A stretch of 61,485 nucleotides of DNA, taken from assembly GCF_020164555.1 (NCBI RefSeq), contig NZ_JAIQZB010000022.1, positions 1 to 61,485 on the forward strand. Reading direction: 5' to 3'. A program made the position numbers and the translations under genes. The stretch comes from Salegentibacter lacus. GTDB taxonomy: Bacteria > Bacteroidota > Bacteroidia > Flavobacteriales > Flavobacteriaceae. The notes under the pieces are model-generated. The model made no database searches. It was not told the origin of the DNA and worked only from the letters and a program-made list of their open reading frames with translations. This document shows, in pieces, positions 34,218-41,759 of the stretch; the first letter of the stretch is position 1, and the number at the start of each line of letters is the position of its first letter.

Positions 34218-34757
34218 ATGAATAACAAATTTCAATACAGACTATCAAATGAACTAAAGAAAGAAATCGCCAAAAATCTAATCGATATTCTTTGTGGAGA
34301 TGTAAAAATAAGCGAACCAACAAGAATATTCATTTCTAATTGGATTCTTACTGGTCCTGATGAAAAGAGGAAAGCCTTTTATGACGTTTGGGAAATTGTG
34401 CTAAAAAACTATTTACCAACGAAAAGACCAATTTTATTTAGATCCTGTGAAAGAATCAGTAAAAATTCTAAAATAAAAAGTTTTACAGGGCGTATAGAAT
34501 GTGCAAAGAGATTTTGCAAAGGAAAAGGTTCCTTAATTATATGTGACACCAAAGAAAGTCTGAGGTTTGAAGAAGAACTTTACAAGATTGGTAGTTACAA
34601 GAACACATTTTATCCACTCGTTGATGTTTTGCTTAAAGCTAAAAGATCTGGGAAAAGCGGATTCTCTCAAAGAATTTTGAATGATTACATAAAAGAAGAT
34701 GAATATATTATGAGATTTGAATATGATAATATCTATACCTTAAAATGGACCAGGTAA
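34218..34757 (+). CDS. Possible ADP-ribosyltransferase-fold protein
   Basis: 179 residues from the ATG at 34218; a TTG at 34146 lies inside repeat copy C and is less likely. The order of features fits an R-S-E mono-ADP-ribosyltransferase: R75 in PILFRSCE, S88 in KSFTGRIECAKRF (residues 87-99, the usual S-T-S strand followed by an A-x-x-F helix), and E160/E162 in IKEDEYIMR. This is inference from motif order; no homologue is identified. If so it would be a toxin or defence effector. No antitoxin gene is apparent next to it. Confidence 0.55.
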   Translation: MNNKFQYRLSNELKKEIAKNLIDILCGDVKISEPTRIFISNWILTGPDEKRKAFYDVWEIVLKNYLPTKRPILFRSCERISKNSKIKSFTGRIECAKRFCKGKGSLIICDTKESLRFEEELYKIGSYKNTFYPLVDVLLKAKRSGKSGFSQRILNDYIKEDEYIMRFEYDNIYTLKWTR

Positions 34758-34772
34758 AAAAAAATTGCCCTT

Positions 34773-34854
34773 AATCAAGTAGACGGCTCCGCCGTTGATT
34801 GACGGAGTGCGACTCTCACACCACTTTACGTACGGGTCTTGGATACGGCGGTTC
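34773..34854 (-). mobile_element. Group II intron 3'-end remnant (domains V and VI)
   Basis: On the minus strand GAACCGCCGTATCC-AAGA-CCCGTACG followed by AGTGGTGTGAGAG (34813-34854) matches domain V of bacterial group II introns (GAACCGCCGTA…GTACG…GGTGGTGTGAGAG). GGAGCCGTCTACTTGATT (34773-34790) matches the domain VI end. Two bases in the stem (CG to AA) are changed, and no intron RT lies upstream, so it is a dead fragment. Confidence 0.7.
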
Positions 34855-34915
34855 GATTATTAAACTTAAACCCAGTTTTTTTAAACAGGAATACTAAATT
34901 AAAATTGAATAAAGA

Positions 34916-36043
34916 TTATAAATTAAAATCTACCCAAATGGCAGGATGCTCACTGGCTGCATGGTTTTTATGATTCATATTTTTATATACCGCCCACATA
35001 AGTCGTTTCTCGGGCCAGATGCCTTTTCGGTTTAATCCGCTGCTTTTAACTTTATCAAAAAGACAGGGGGATAAAAGCAGGTAATCTTTTTGCTTGATAT
35101 TTACTCCCATCCTGTAAGCTCCAAGACTATAATATCCCGCATCCTCTCCTTTATCGAAATCCACATTGAATGTTGGATGTTTGGTGACTTGTTTTAAATT
35201 GGTTTTTTGAAGTAAAGGAGCAAGGGAATTACAATAAGAAACTGTATTAAGCGTACCCATCACCGCGATATGCTTTTTACCTTCAGAATATAATTTATTA
35301 TAAACTTCAGCAATTTTTTCGGCCTGTACTTTTCTAATAGAATCTGAAAGATACTTTTTTTCTGTTTGTTCTTGTAGATGTGTAGCGAGGATCCAAAGAG
35401 AATTTCCTCTGGCAGTAAGTATTTCATATTCCATCAGGTCCTTATCAAAAACAATATCTCCAAGGAAATTTAAATAATAAATATGACTTCGCACAGACTG
35501 AATCTCGTAACCTTTGCGGGTAAGAATACCTATTTCCTGACCGCGTTTGCTATTTCCCTGCATTACACAAGTTTTTTGGAATGGTTTGCAACCAAACCGG
35601 GAAAGAAACTCATCATTAAATTCTTCAAGTGATGCGCGGTCTTCAATCTCCTGGAGAACTAAAATATCCGGATTCACATCTGCGATTACCCTAGCTTTAT
35701 TTTCTACTGCTATAGGATCTAGAGGATAATTCTGAAGTGCTATCCAGCCGTTCCAATCAGTCAATTCCGAAGCTTTTAATTCTTTTGAATAATTCTTGCC
35801 TTTCAAAAAAAGCAACCCGGCTTTTCTCCTTAAAACGGCATAAGGTAGCTGATTGCTATTATCCATTCCCACTAAAGGCGACAATTCCCTGATACGTTCA
35901 TTATCCGCTAAAGTTTTTTTGTTTTTAACAAGTAGATAATCTATTTCAGTCTGCCAGTCAGAACTACATTCATTGAAAGGCTTTTCCTTAAAACTTCTGT
36001 CCCGATGGAATAAATTCTGAATATTAAAAGTGGCTATTTTCAT
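34916..36043 (-). CDS. Endonuclease/exonuclease/phosphatase-fold protein
   Basis: 375 residues from the ATG at 36043 (MKIATFNIQN); eight codons upstream are also open. EEP-fold markers: N in TFNIQNLF, catalytic E in VLQEIEDR, and H in SEHPAIWVDF near the end. The usual G-D-x-N motif is replaced by GTLN (VMGTLNTVSY), which loses the aspartate that serves as acid-base, so catalysis may be impaired. The protein is common in Bacteroidota mobile elements, with unknown role. It is downstream of the replication-like cluster but with a 300-nt gap. Confidence 0.78.
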   Translation of the reverse strand: MKIATFNIQNLFHRDRSFKEKPFNECSSDWQTEIDYLLVKNKKTLADNERIRELSPLVGMDNSNQLPYAVLRRKAGLLFLKGKNYSKELKASELTDWNGWIALQNYPLDPIAVENKARVIADVNPDILVLQEIEDRASLEEFNDEFLSRFGCKPFQKTCVMQGNSKRGQEIGILTRKGYEIQSVRSHIYYLNFLGDIVFDKDLMEYEILTARGNSLWILATHLQEQTEKKYLSDSIRKVQAEKIAEVYNKLYSEGKKHIAVMGTLNTVSYCNSLAPLLQKTNLKQVTKHPTFNVDFDKGEDAGYYSLGAYRMGVNIKQKDYLLLSPCLFDKVKSSGLNRKGIWPEKRLMWAVYKNMNHKNHAASEHPAIWVDFNL

Positions 36044-36183
36044 TTTATTTTTCAGGTTTAAACCCAAGACCTAACGACCATTTGGGATTTTGTTCATCAT
36101 CAAATTATTCCAAAATCATTTGCATTTTACAAAAGGAAAGCAATTTGTTAGTAAAATAAAATTTGATCTACTTTGATTTAATT

Positions 36184-36201
36184 TGATCTCAAATGAGATC
36201 A
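36184..36201. promoter_or_regulatory. Palindrome in the gap upstream of the EEP gene
   Basis: Perfect inverted repeat TGATCTC-AAAT-GAGATCA, next to a related direct repeat ATTTGATCT (36160-36168 and 36181-36189). It may be an operator or part of a replication origin. The gap 36044-36343 has no gene. Confidence 0.5.
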
Positions 36202-36343
36202 GAATTCAGGAGATTTAAGAAACAGCTTGTTAATAACTATAAAGGCAGGTGAAAAGTTGGAGGTAAAAACGTCAGTTTTGTGATTTTGAAGATGCAAAAA
36301 TGAGTGTTTGAATACTTGGGCAAAATTAATTTTAAGATTTCTT

Positions 36344-37000
36344 CTATTTCCTCTTATCAGTAGTTTTTTCATCAAAAGAGATCAGGTTAAAAAGTTCGCG
36401 CATTCTACTCCTAACCCTGGAGCCATAGCGCTCTTCAAGTTCACCGGCATTTAAATTTGTTGTAGCGTGGGTTCTTACTTTATGATTCAAAAATAATTCA
36501 TAACGGGAAAGGAGAATTTCCCCCATCACATTACAATCTTTTCCGTAAAATCTTCCAACCGGCTCCACACCAAGATCATCAAAACACAGATAGCTGCTGT
36601 TTCCATAATCCTCAATGGTTTTATAGCCAAGATGATGAAAAGCAAAAGCGATATTTCGGCAGGGAATTACCTGATATTCTTTTTGGTGCGGCACCAGGTA
36701 GCGTAATAATTTTAAAAAACTCGTTTTTCCACAACCTACCGGCCCGGTTAATAAAATTCCTTTAGCGGGATCAATATCAAATTTTTTGCATTTTTCTTTA
36801 TCCGCAATTATATAATTACAGAGCTTGAAAAGAAGCGGTTCATCTTTTTTGAATAAGCGGAACTCCTTACCAAAAAGCAGTTTCCCTTTAATTTGCAGGT
36901 ATTCGAGCATTAGGGGGAAATCATACAACACTTCTTTTCCCTTAAATCTCCCAATCTTGTACACAACTCCGCCTTCAATTATTTCACAGGGGTTCTCCAT
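36344..37000 (-). CDS. DnaC/IstB-like ATPase
   Basis: 218 residues from the ATG at 37000; a start 6 codons upstream is possible. AAA+ ATPase motifs: GPVGCGKTSF (Walker A, near 86), YLCFDDLGVEPVG (Walker B, near 135), and ATTNLNAGELEERYGSRV (sensor and arginine region). It resembles helicase loaders. It overlaps the upstream gene by 17 nt and together they may start replication of the excised element. A transposase-helper role is unlikely, as no transposase gene is nearby. Confidence 0.82.
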   Translation of the reverse strand: MENPCEIIEGGVVYKIGRFKGKEVLYDFPLMLEYLQIKGKLLFGKEFRLFKKDEPLLFKLCNYIIADKEKCKKFDIDPAKGILLTGPVGCGKTSFLKLLRYLVPHQKEYQVIPCRNIAFAFHHLGYKTIEDYGNSSYLCFDDLGVEPVGRFYGKDCNVMGEILLSRYELFLNHKVRTHATTNLNAGELEERYGSRVRSRMRELFNLISFDEKTTDKRK

Positions 37001-37691
37001 AGTTTTTATTTTTTTCAATTTTTAAATAGTCCTGGTTTTTTAATTTTAAACCTTGTTGAATTTCTTCGGCTTTTTTCATCCATCGATGAGCCAAAGCCTG
37101 CCAGTTTACCACTTTAGTATCCCGGTTAATTTTCCAGCCTACAGCTTCGTAATGATGATAAAATTTTGAAGCTTCTGTATCTGGCCAATTTTTCTTTTTA
37201 AAAAAATTTAAAACTTCAAATTCACTTTTTGGCCAATAAGTTTTATCATGTTTATCATGTTTAATATTGTTTGTTTCATATACCAGAGCTCTTACATCAC
37301 TCTTATCGAACTCTTCCACTACTTGACCAGGAGAAGTTTCGAACTTGTCTAGTTCCTGTTCACTGCTTGTCGCCTGCTTGTCCATTACTTGTTCATCACA
37401 TGTCCAAAAAATGGACATCTTTACCTGACTTCCTTTTAAAGGGTTTTTAGATGGCATATAAAGAATGTAATTCCAATTACTAAGCTCCCTGATACATTTA
37501 TGATAAGTAGTAAGCGAACCTACCTTGGAAGCCTGCATAATCTCTTCTCTTTGAACATAAAACTGTTTACAGAACCTAAATACATTCCAGTACTGAAATA
37601 AGGCATAATATATACTTACATGAGAGGGATTAAGCCGGTGGTCATTATTAAACTTCTCAAAAACCCCCGTAAGGTGTCTTATGTAATTCAT
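36984..37691 (-). CDS. Replication-associated protein
   Basis: 235 residues. The N-terminal 90 residues look like a winged helix (SHVSIYYALFQYWNVFRF, VGSLTTYHKCIRELSNW). A polar linker follows, and the C-terminus (SEFEVLNFFKKKNWPDTEAS, then KFYHHYEAVGWKI, NWQALAHRWMKK) matches the DnaD-like end of element replication proteins. It would work with the DnaC-like ATPase downstream. The start ATG at 37691 lies 2 nt before the HTH gene's stop. Confidence 0.72.
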   Translation of the reverse strand: MNYIRHLTGVFEKFNNDHRLNPSHVSIYYALFQYWNVFRFCKQFYVQREEIMQASKVGSLTTYHKCIRELSNWNYILYMPSKNPLKGSQVKMSIFWTCDEQVMDKQATSSEQELDKFETSPGQVVEEFDKSDVRALVYETNNIKHDKHDKTYWPKSEFEVLNFFKKKNWPDTEASKFYHHYEAVGWKINRDTKVVNWQALAHRWMKKAEEIQQGLKLKNQDYLKIEKNKNYGEPL

Positions 37692-37693
37692 AG

Positions 37694-37972
37694 CTAATAA
37701 TTATTATCTACCCTGTATTTCTGCATTACTCGTTGTAAATCTTCGGTGTCATAATAAATAGTACCGCCTATTTTGGTGTAGGGAAGTGTACCATTTATTC
37801 TCATATTCTGTAAGGTGCCAGCACTTATATGCAAAAATTTCATCACTTCTGTAGATCTCATATACCTCCTGAGATTTCCTTTTAAGTGATCTGAAAGGAG
37901 TTGCTTCAGTTCTTCAAACAGTTCTAATTTAAACTCCATAAGGTCTTCGGTGGTGAGTACTGTAACTGGCAT
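37694..37972 (-). CDS. HTH_17 (excisionase-like) protein
   Basis: 92 residues from the ATG at 37972; the GTG nine codons upstream lies in a hairpin and is less likely. The C-terminal half is a MerR/excisionase-type helix-turn-helix: YMRSTEVMKFLHISAGTLQN then GTLPYTKIGGTIYYDTEDL. Such proteins are encoded near replication or excision genes of Bacteroidota conjugative elements and may act as recombination directionality factor or regulator. It is first in the operon with the two replication-like genes. Confidence 0.82.
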   Translation of the reverse strand: MPVTVLTTEDLMEFKLELFEELKQLLSDHLKGNLRRYMRSTEVMKFLHISAGTLQNMRINGTLPYTKIGGTIYYDTEDLQRVMQKYRVDNNY

Positions 37973-37989
37973 ATTAAAATGTTTTAATA

Positions 37990-38031
37990 AAGATCCCACC
38001 GATGGTTATAGCTTTTACACGATGGGATCTT
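37990..38031 (-). terminator. Hairpin between rteC and the HTH gene
   Basis: AAGATCCCA (37990-37998) pairs perfectly with TGGGATCTT (38023-38031), with two more G-C pairs inside. On the minus strand it is followed by TATTAAAA. It could be the rteC terminator or an attenuator in the leader of the HTH gene. Confidence 0.6.
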
Positions 38032-38090
38032 GTTAGTTTGATTTAAAGCAAAATTGAGGAGCCTACGGAAATAAAATTCACTATGTTGAC

Positions 38091-38215
38091 GTAACTCCGA
38101 TAAAATTTAACAGTACTAGGATTTACAGGTAAATAGATTTAAAAACCACAAAAACTGGAGATATTTTCCGTTTGTAAAGGCAGGGAAAGGTTGAAAAATG
38201 CCATTTCGGAGTTAC
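38091..38215. repeat. Inverted repeat in the rteC-HTH gap
   Basis: GTAACTCCGA (38091-38100) and TCGGAGTTAC (38206-38215) are perfect 10-bp inverted copies 105 nt apart. A second, interleaved pair is CGGAAATA (38066) and TATTTTCCG (38162). The purpose is unknown; regulatory-protein or recombinase binding is possible. Confidence 0.5.
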
Positions 38216-38231
38216 GCTGAGCTACCGAAAA

Positions 38232-39053
38232 TTAAAGGGCGTCACCCTGATTTAATTTCTGCTCCAAATGCCAGGTGATTAGGTCCAGAAATTTTGTTCT
38301 CCTCCCCTTTCTTCCCTTGATCTCAGAAAACTTTTTATAGGAATTATCAAACTTCTGACTAAAAATCTCTTCAAATAATGAAACGATATCAATAATATTA
38401 CCAGCCCCGTTATTAATTGCTCCGGAAAAATGTAAGGCGTAAATAAGTTCAATTAGGTCTACTTTAGAAGCCGTCCAGTGTAGATCGTGTTTACTGATAA
38501 ATTCACTTTGTGGCTGATCTAATAATTCCATTTGTCTCTGTAGAAGCGGAAGCAGCCTTTTGTAGGCTCTTAAATAAGCTAAAAGAATATCGTGAGAAGT
38601 ATTGAATTCAGGATCCCAATATAGCGAAGTATCATAGTGTGCCACTTCATTTTGAAATTTCCGGGTAAAATAAAATTTATCCATATTGGTTTGTTCCAGA
38701 TCTATATATAGCTGAAATTCCCTGTTACGCTGAAAAAACTTATTAATCTTTTTAATCTTCCTGGATAAATATTTCATTCTGAATTTAATCGATGAAGTTG
38801 ATTCAAGTTCAAGAGCACGAAGGTTTGTATAGTAAATAAGCTGACTAAGAGGAATTTGCTTTTCCTCTTTAAAAAACTGAACCTCTTCGGAAATAGATTT
38901 AAATTTGAGAACCCTTATATTGTTTCGGTAGGTTTCAAGAACTTCGCGGCTGTATTTGATAATCCTATTAAATGCAATGAGCCTAGAGGGGGAAGATTCC
39001 TCTATTTTTGAAATTTCTTTCAAAAGTTGTTCCGATGTTATTAGAAAATTCAC
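38232..39053 (-). CDS. rteC: RteC-family regulator
   Basis: 273 residues of the RteC-like family: long helices (EISKIEESSPSRLIAFNRII, SIKFRMKYLSRKIKKINKFF), a central EFQLYIDLEQTNMDKFYFTRKF, and a C-terminal helix-turn-helix-like end (VDLIELIYALHFSGAINNG, then GRRTKFLDLITWHLEQKLN). In CTnDOT, RteC induces excision and transfer genes. It is upstream of the HTH/replication genes in the same direction. A TTTATAAA palindrome lies upstream (39207-39218). Confidence 0.85.
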   Translation of the reverse strand: MNFLITSEQLLKEISKIEESSPSRLIAFNRIIKYSREVLETYRNNIRVLKFKSISEEVQFFKEEKQIPLSQLIYYTNLRALELESTSSIKFRMKYLSRKIKKINKFFQRNREFQLYIDLEQTNMDKFYFTRKFQNEVAHYDTSLYWDPEFNTSHDILLAYLRAYKRLLPLLQRQMELLDQPQSEFISKHDLHWTASKVDLIELIYALHFSGAINNGAGNIIDIVSLFEEIFSQKFDNSYKKFSEIKGRKGRRTKFLDLITWHLEQKLNQGDAL

Positions 39054-39123
39054 CTCTTGAATTATAAACCATTCATTAAATTTCAGGTAAAAGAGGTTAG
39101 AATAAAAATTGGAAGGATTTCGG

Positions 39124-39218
39124 TTTATAAATCAAAATGCTACATTTATAAACAAATATTGTTAAGAAGTGCTTGCTGAATTATTCCTTTCATTAATAAA
39201 TAAGTTCATTTATAAATG
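39124..39218. promoter_or_regulatory. TTTATAAA palindromes upstream of rteC
   Basis: TTTATAAA occurs three times in 95 nt (39124-39131, 39145-39152, 39209-39216). The last is the core of a perfect CATTTATAAATG (39207-39218). The same 12-mer occurs at 41748-41759, and a related 14-mer at 47029-47042, so these may be shared operator sites. No gene lies in 39054-39323. Confidence 0.45.
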
Positions 39219-39323
39219 AGTAGAAATTATTAGGCTATCGAACATACAGAACAAAAATATTTGGAAGATGGGAAAGTGTGAAGCCAGATTTGAAGATGGC
39301 TATTAATAAGATTGGGGAGTTAC

Positions 39324-41480
39324 TTAGTGATCCTGTCTCATGTTACTCCTGGCAAAACTAAAAATTTTGCTATAAAGCTTCACAGTCTCATCGCTACCCT
39401 GGCCTTCGTGACCGTAGTGAAAATCAATATCCATTAAAATGGGAGTTTCTCCTTGTGATATACTCTGTAACTTAGCTATATACTTACCACTATCCCACAA
39501 AGGAATACGGTCATCTTGAGATGCTGGCAGTATTAAAGTCGGCGGATATTTATTCTCTGAATTCAAGTTAAAGTAGGGATCCATTTTTACCAAACCTTCA
39601 AATTCCAGGCTATCTTTTACTGTTCCATACTCCAGATAACTTGTACTACTAGCCGTAGCAGAGGATTCCAGACCTAAAGGATTTAATCTGGGTACTTCTG
39701 CTATGTATGAAGAAAAAAGATCCGGACGTTCATTTACGGCCATACCTGCAGTAATTCCACCTGCACTATATGTATATAAAGAAATTAATCCTTTTTTGGT
39801 AAAACCTTTTGTGATTAAGGCTTCTGTACAAGAAATAAGGTCTCTCCAGGAATTATGCTTAAGTGTTTTCTGACCCTGTAAATGCCATTCTTTGCCCTTT
39901 TCTCCACCTCCTCTTACGTGAGGAAAAGCGAGAATACCTCCCTGGGCTGCCCAGTCTAAAATAATAGGATAGAAAAAGGGACTTAGGCTTTCACCGTATG
40001 CGCCATACACATAAATAAATACCTCATTCTCTGAATTTAGCAAGTTGGGATCGTAAATTAGAGATAATGGCACCTCTACCCCATCGTGACTTTCAACCAT
40101 AATCTGCTCTGTAATAAGATTTTCAAATTCAGGATATAAAGTTTCTGTTTTCAATCCCTCCTTCTGTAAATCTTTATTTTCTGTAATAATGAACCTGGTA
40201 TAGTTCGAGATCCACCCATCTAATTCTACTCCAATAAGATTAGTTTTTACTGAACCCCCAAAAAATGTGGCGTACCCCGGTACAAATGGTGTTTTCAATT
40301 TGGCTATATTCTTTTCCTTATCAATTTCCCAGAGACTAACTTCAACACCTAACTTAGATTTTGAGTAATATATTTTATCCTTAGTGATATCAAATTGGGT
40401 GATTGGATTTTCTTTAGTTCCTTCTGCAAGTACCTCTGGATTATTAAAATTAGGGGAATGGAACTTGACACGGCTTACTTGATTTCCGGTGTTATTACCC
40501 TGCCGGAAAATAAATTCATCACCCCTTATATCTCCCTCAGTTGTATAAACTTTCTGCTCTACATTAAAAAAAGGAATCCAATTTTCATTTCCTGATACTA
40601 TATCTGAAACTCTAGCAATGTATGCGTCATAGTAATCATTGGAAGTAGCAGAATATCCAATGATATATTTATCCTGACTGGAACCAATTTTTACTTTCGG
40701 ATAAAAATCTGCAGAAATATTAACTGTGTTACTATTGCCAAAAACTTTCTTCTTTTCAGCCGGACTATTCCCTAATTTGTGAAGAACGGAATAAGAATTC
40801 TTTTTGTAGTCCGGTTTATTTTGATCTACTACTGGAAAATAGAGATAGATAAAACCCGAGCTATCAGGCAACCATTCAATCCCCCCAAATGAAGGATTTA
40901 TATTGATGATCTCTTCTTTATAAAATTTCTTATTTTTCACATCAAATATTCTAACCCTAGATGAAAAATTTTTATCGGGTTGATATCCAATGGCAATTTT
41001 CTCTCCATCGAATGAGGGTTTTAGATAGGTGATCTCTGTTATCTCATCATTATTTCCAGGATCAAATAGTTCCTCCTCCTCTGATGATAGATCTTTTCTA
41101 AAATATAGTTTATTCGTACCTGATGTATCATCATATTTTAAGTAAAAATAGTTTCCTTCTTCATTCACTTTAATCATACTGGTTGTTCCGTTCTCACGAT
41201 TTTGGTATTCTTCAAATTTTTCCAGATAATCTTGCAAAAGATCATTTTTAGAAAAATAATCTTCCGATAAAGAGTCCTGGGTTTTTAACCATTGGTCTAT
41301 TATTGGGTCTTCAAGATTATTCAAGTTGTCATAATCATCCTGAAGTGTGACACCAAATTCATTAATGGTCGCCACTTGCTTGGAAAGAGAAGGATATTGT
41401 GTAAGTTTTTGTTGACCAAAAGAAATGGTTATTGATACTAAGCTCAAGCATAGTATTAGGAGGTGATCTTTGTTTTTCAT
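39324..41480 (-). CDS. Exported prolyl oligopeptidase (S9A)
   Basis: 718 residues. Signal peptide (LLILCLSLVSITISFG), then the S9A propeller (about 70-440), and the alpha/beta-hydrolase domain with catalytic S572 (YSAGG), D656/657 (ASQDDRIP) and H691 (YGHEGQG). The family cleaves short peptides after proline. It lies 62 nt downstream of a gene for a Pro/Arg-rich double-glycine peptide, separated by a hairpin. I infer that this peptide may be its substrate, for maturation, signal removal or self-protection. Location: periplasm or outside. Confidence 0.9.
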   Translation of the reverse strand: MKNKDHLLILCLSLVSITISFGQQKLTQYPSLSKQVATINEFGVTLQDDYDNLNNLEDPIIDQWLKTQDSLSEDYFSKNDLLQDYLEKFEEYQNRENGTTSMIKVNEEGNYFYLKYDDTSGTNKLYFRKDLSSEEEELFDPGNNDEITEITYLKPSFDGEKIAIGYQPDKNFSSRVRIFDVKNKKFYKEEIININPSFGGIEWLPDSSGFIYLYFPVVDQNKPDYKKNSYSVLHKLGNSPAEKKKVFGNSNTVNISADFYPKVKIGSSQDKYIIGYSATSNDYYDAYIARVSDIVSGNENWIPFFNVEQKVYTTEGDIRGDEFIFRQGNNTGNQVSRVKFHSPNFNNPEVLAEGTKENPITQFDITKDKIYYSKSKLGVEVSLWEIDKEKNIAKLKTPFVPGYATFFGGSVKTNLIGVELDGWISNYTRFIITENKDLQKEGLKTETLYPEFENLITEQIMVESHDGVEVPLSLIYDPNLLNSENEVFIYVYGAYGESLSPFFYPIILDWAAQGGILAFPHVRGGGEKGKEWHLQGQKTLKHNSWRDLISCTEALITKGFTKKGLISLYTYSAGGITAGMAVNERPDLFSSYIAEVPRLNPLGLESSATASSTSYLEYGTVKDSLEFEGLVKMDPYFNLNSENKYPPTLILPASQDDRIPLWDSGKYIAKLQSISQGETPILMDIDFHYGHEGQGSDETVKLYSKIFSFARSNMRQDH

Positions 41481-41494
41481 TACCCTAAATTTTG

Positions 41495-41524
41495 AAAAGC
41501 CCAGAACATTCCGGGCTTTTTTTT
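41495..41524. terminator. Hairpin between the peptide gene and the peptidase gene
   Basis: AAAAGCCC (41495-41502) pairs with GGGCTTTT (41513-41520), followed on the plus strand by further T. On the minus strand, read from the peptide gene, it ends in TTTTC. It would give much peptide mRNA and less peptidase mRNA. Confidence 0.75.
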
Positions 41525-41542
41525 AGTTACAACCGTTAATCC

Positions 41543-41662
41543 CTACTTACCAGGTCTAGGTCGTCTCACCTTGTCACGATCAATTACAGGGTTTCCCCCT
41601 CCCTTAATCTTTTCCAAGTTTTTTAAAGCTCTTCCCTGGTAATCTTTCAATGATTTTTTCAT
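41543..41662 (-). CDS. Double-glycine-leader precursor peptide
   Basis: 39 codons. The leader ends NLEKIKGG: L16 at -7, I19 at -4 and G21-G22 at -2/-1, the recognition pattern of C39 peptidase exporters. The start is MKKSLKDYQGRAL. Predicted mature core: GNPVIDRDKVRRPRPGK, 17 residues with net positive charge and three prolines. It has no Cys, Ser or Thr, so lanthipeptide-type modification is unlikely. It is encoded between the exporter/sensor genes and the prolyl oligopeptidase gene. It may be a pheromone or an antimicrobial peptide. Confidence 0.8.
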   Translation of the reverse strand: MKKSLKDYQGRALKNLEKIKGGGNPVIDRDKVRRPRPGK

Positions 41663-41747
41663 GATTAAAAAATTTAATTGTTAATAAATATTTGTTTGCT
41701 ACTAAATAACTACATCGGACATCAAATAGCAATATTTACATACCTGC

Positions 41748-41759
41748 CATTTATAAATG
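41748..41759. promoter_or_regulatory. Palindrome upstream of the peptide gene
   Basis: Perfect CATTTATAAATG, 86 nt before the peptide start codon and overlapping the stop codon of the TPR/AraC gene. Same motif as at 39207-39218; related to 47029-47042. Confidence 0.5.

Noticed and set aside
36344-37000. IstB transposition helper
   Set aside because: No IstA-type transposase or terminal repeats nearby; neighbours are replication-like genes.
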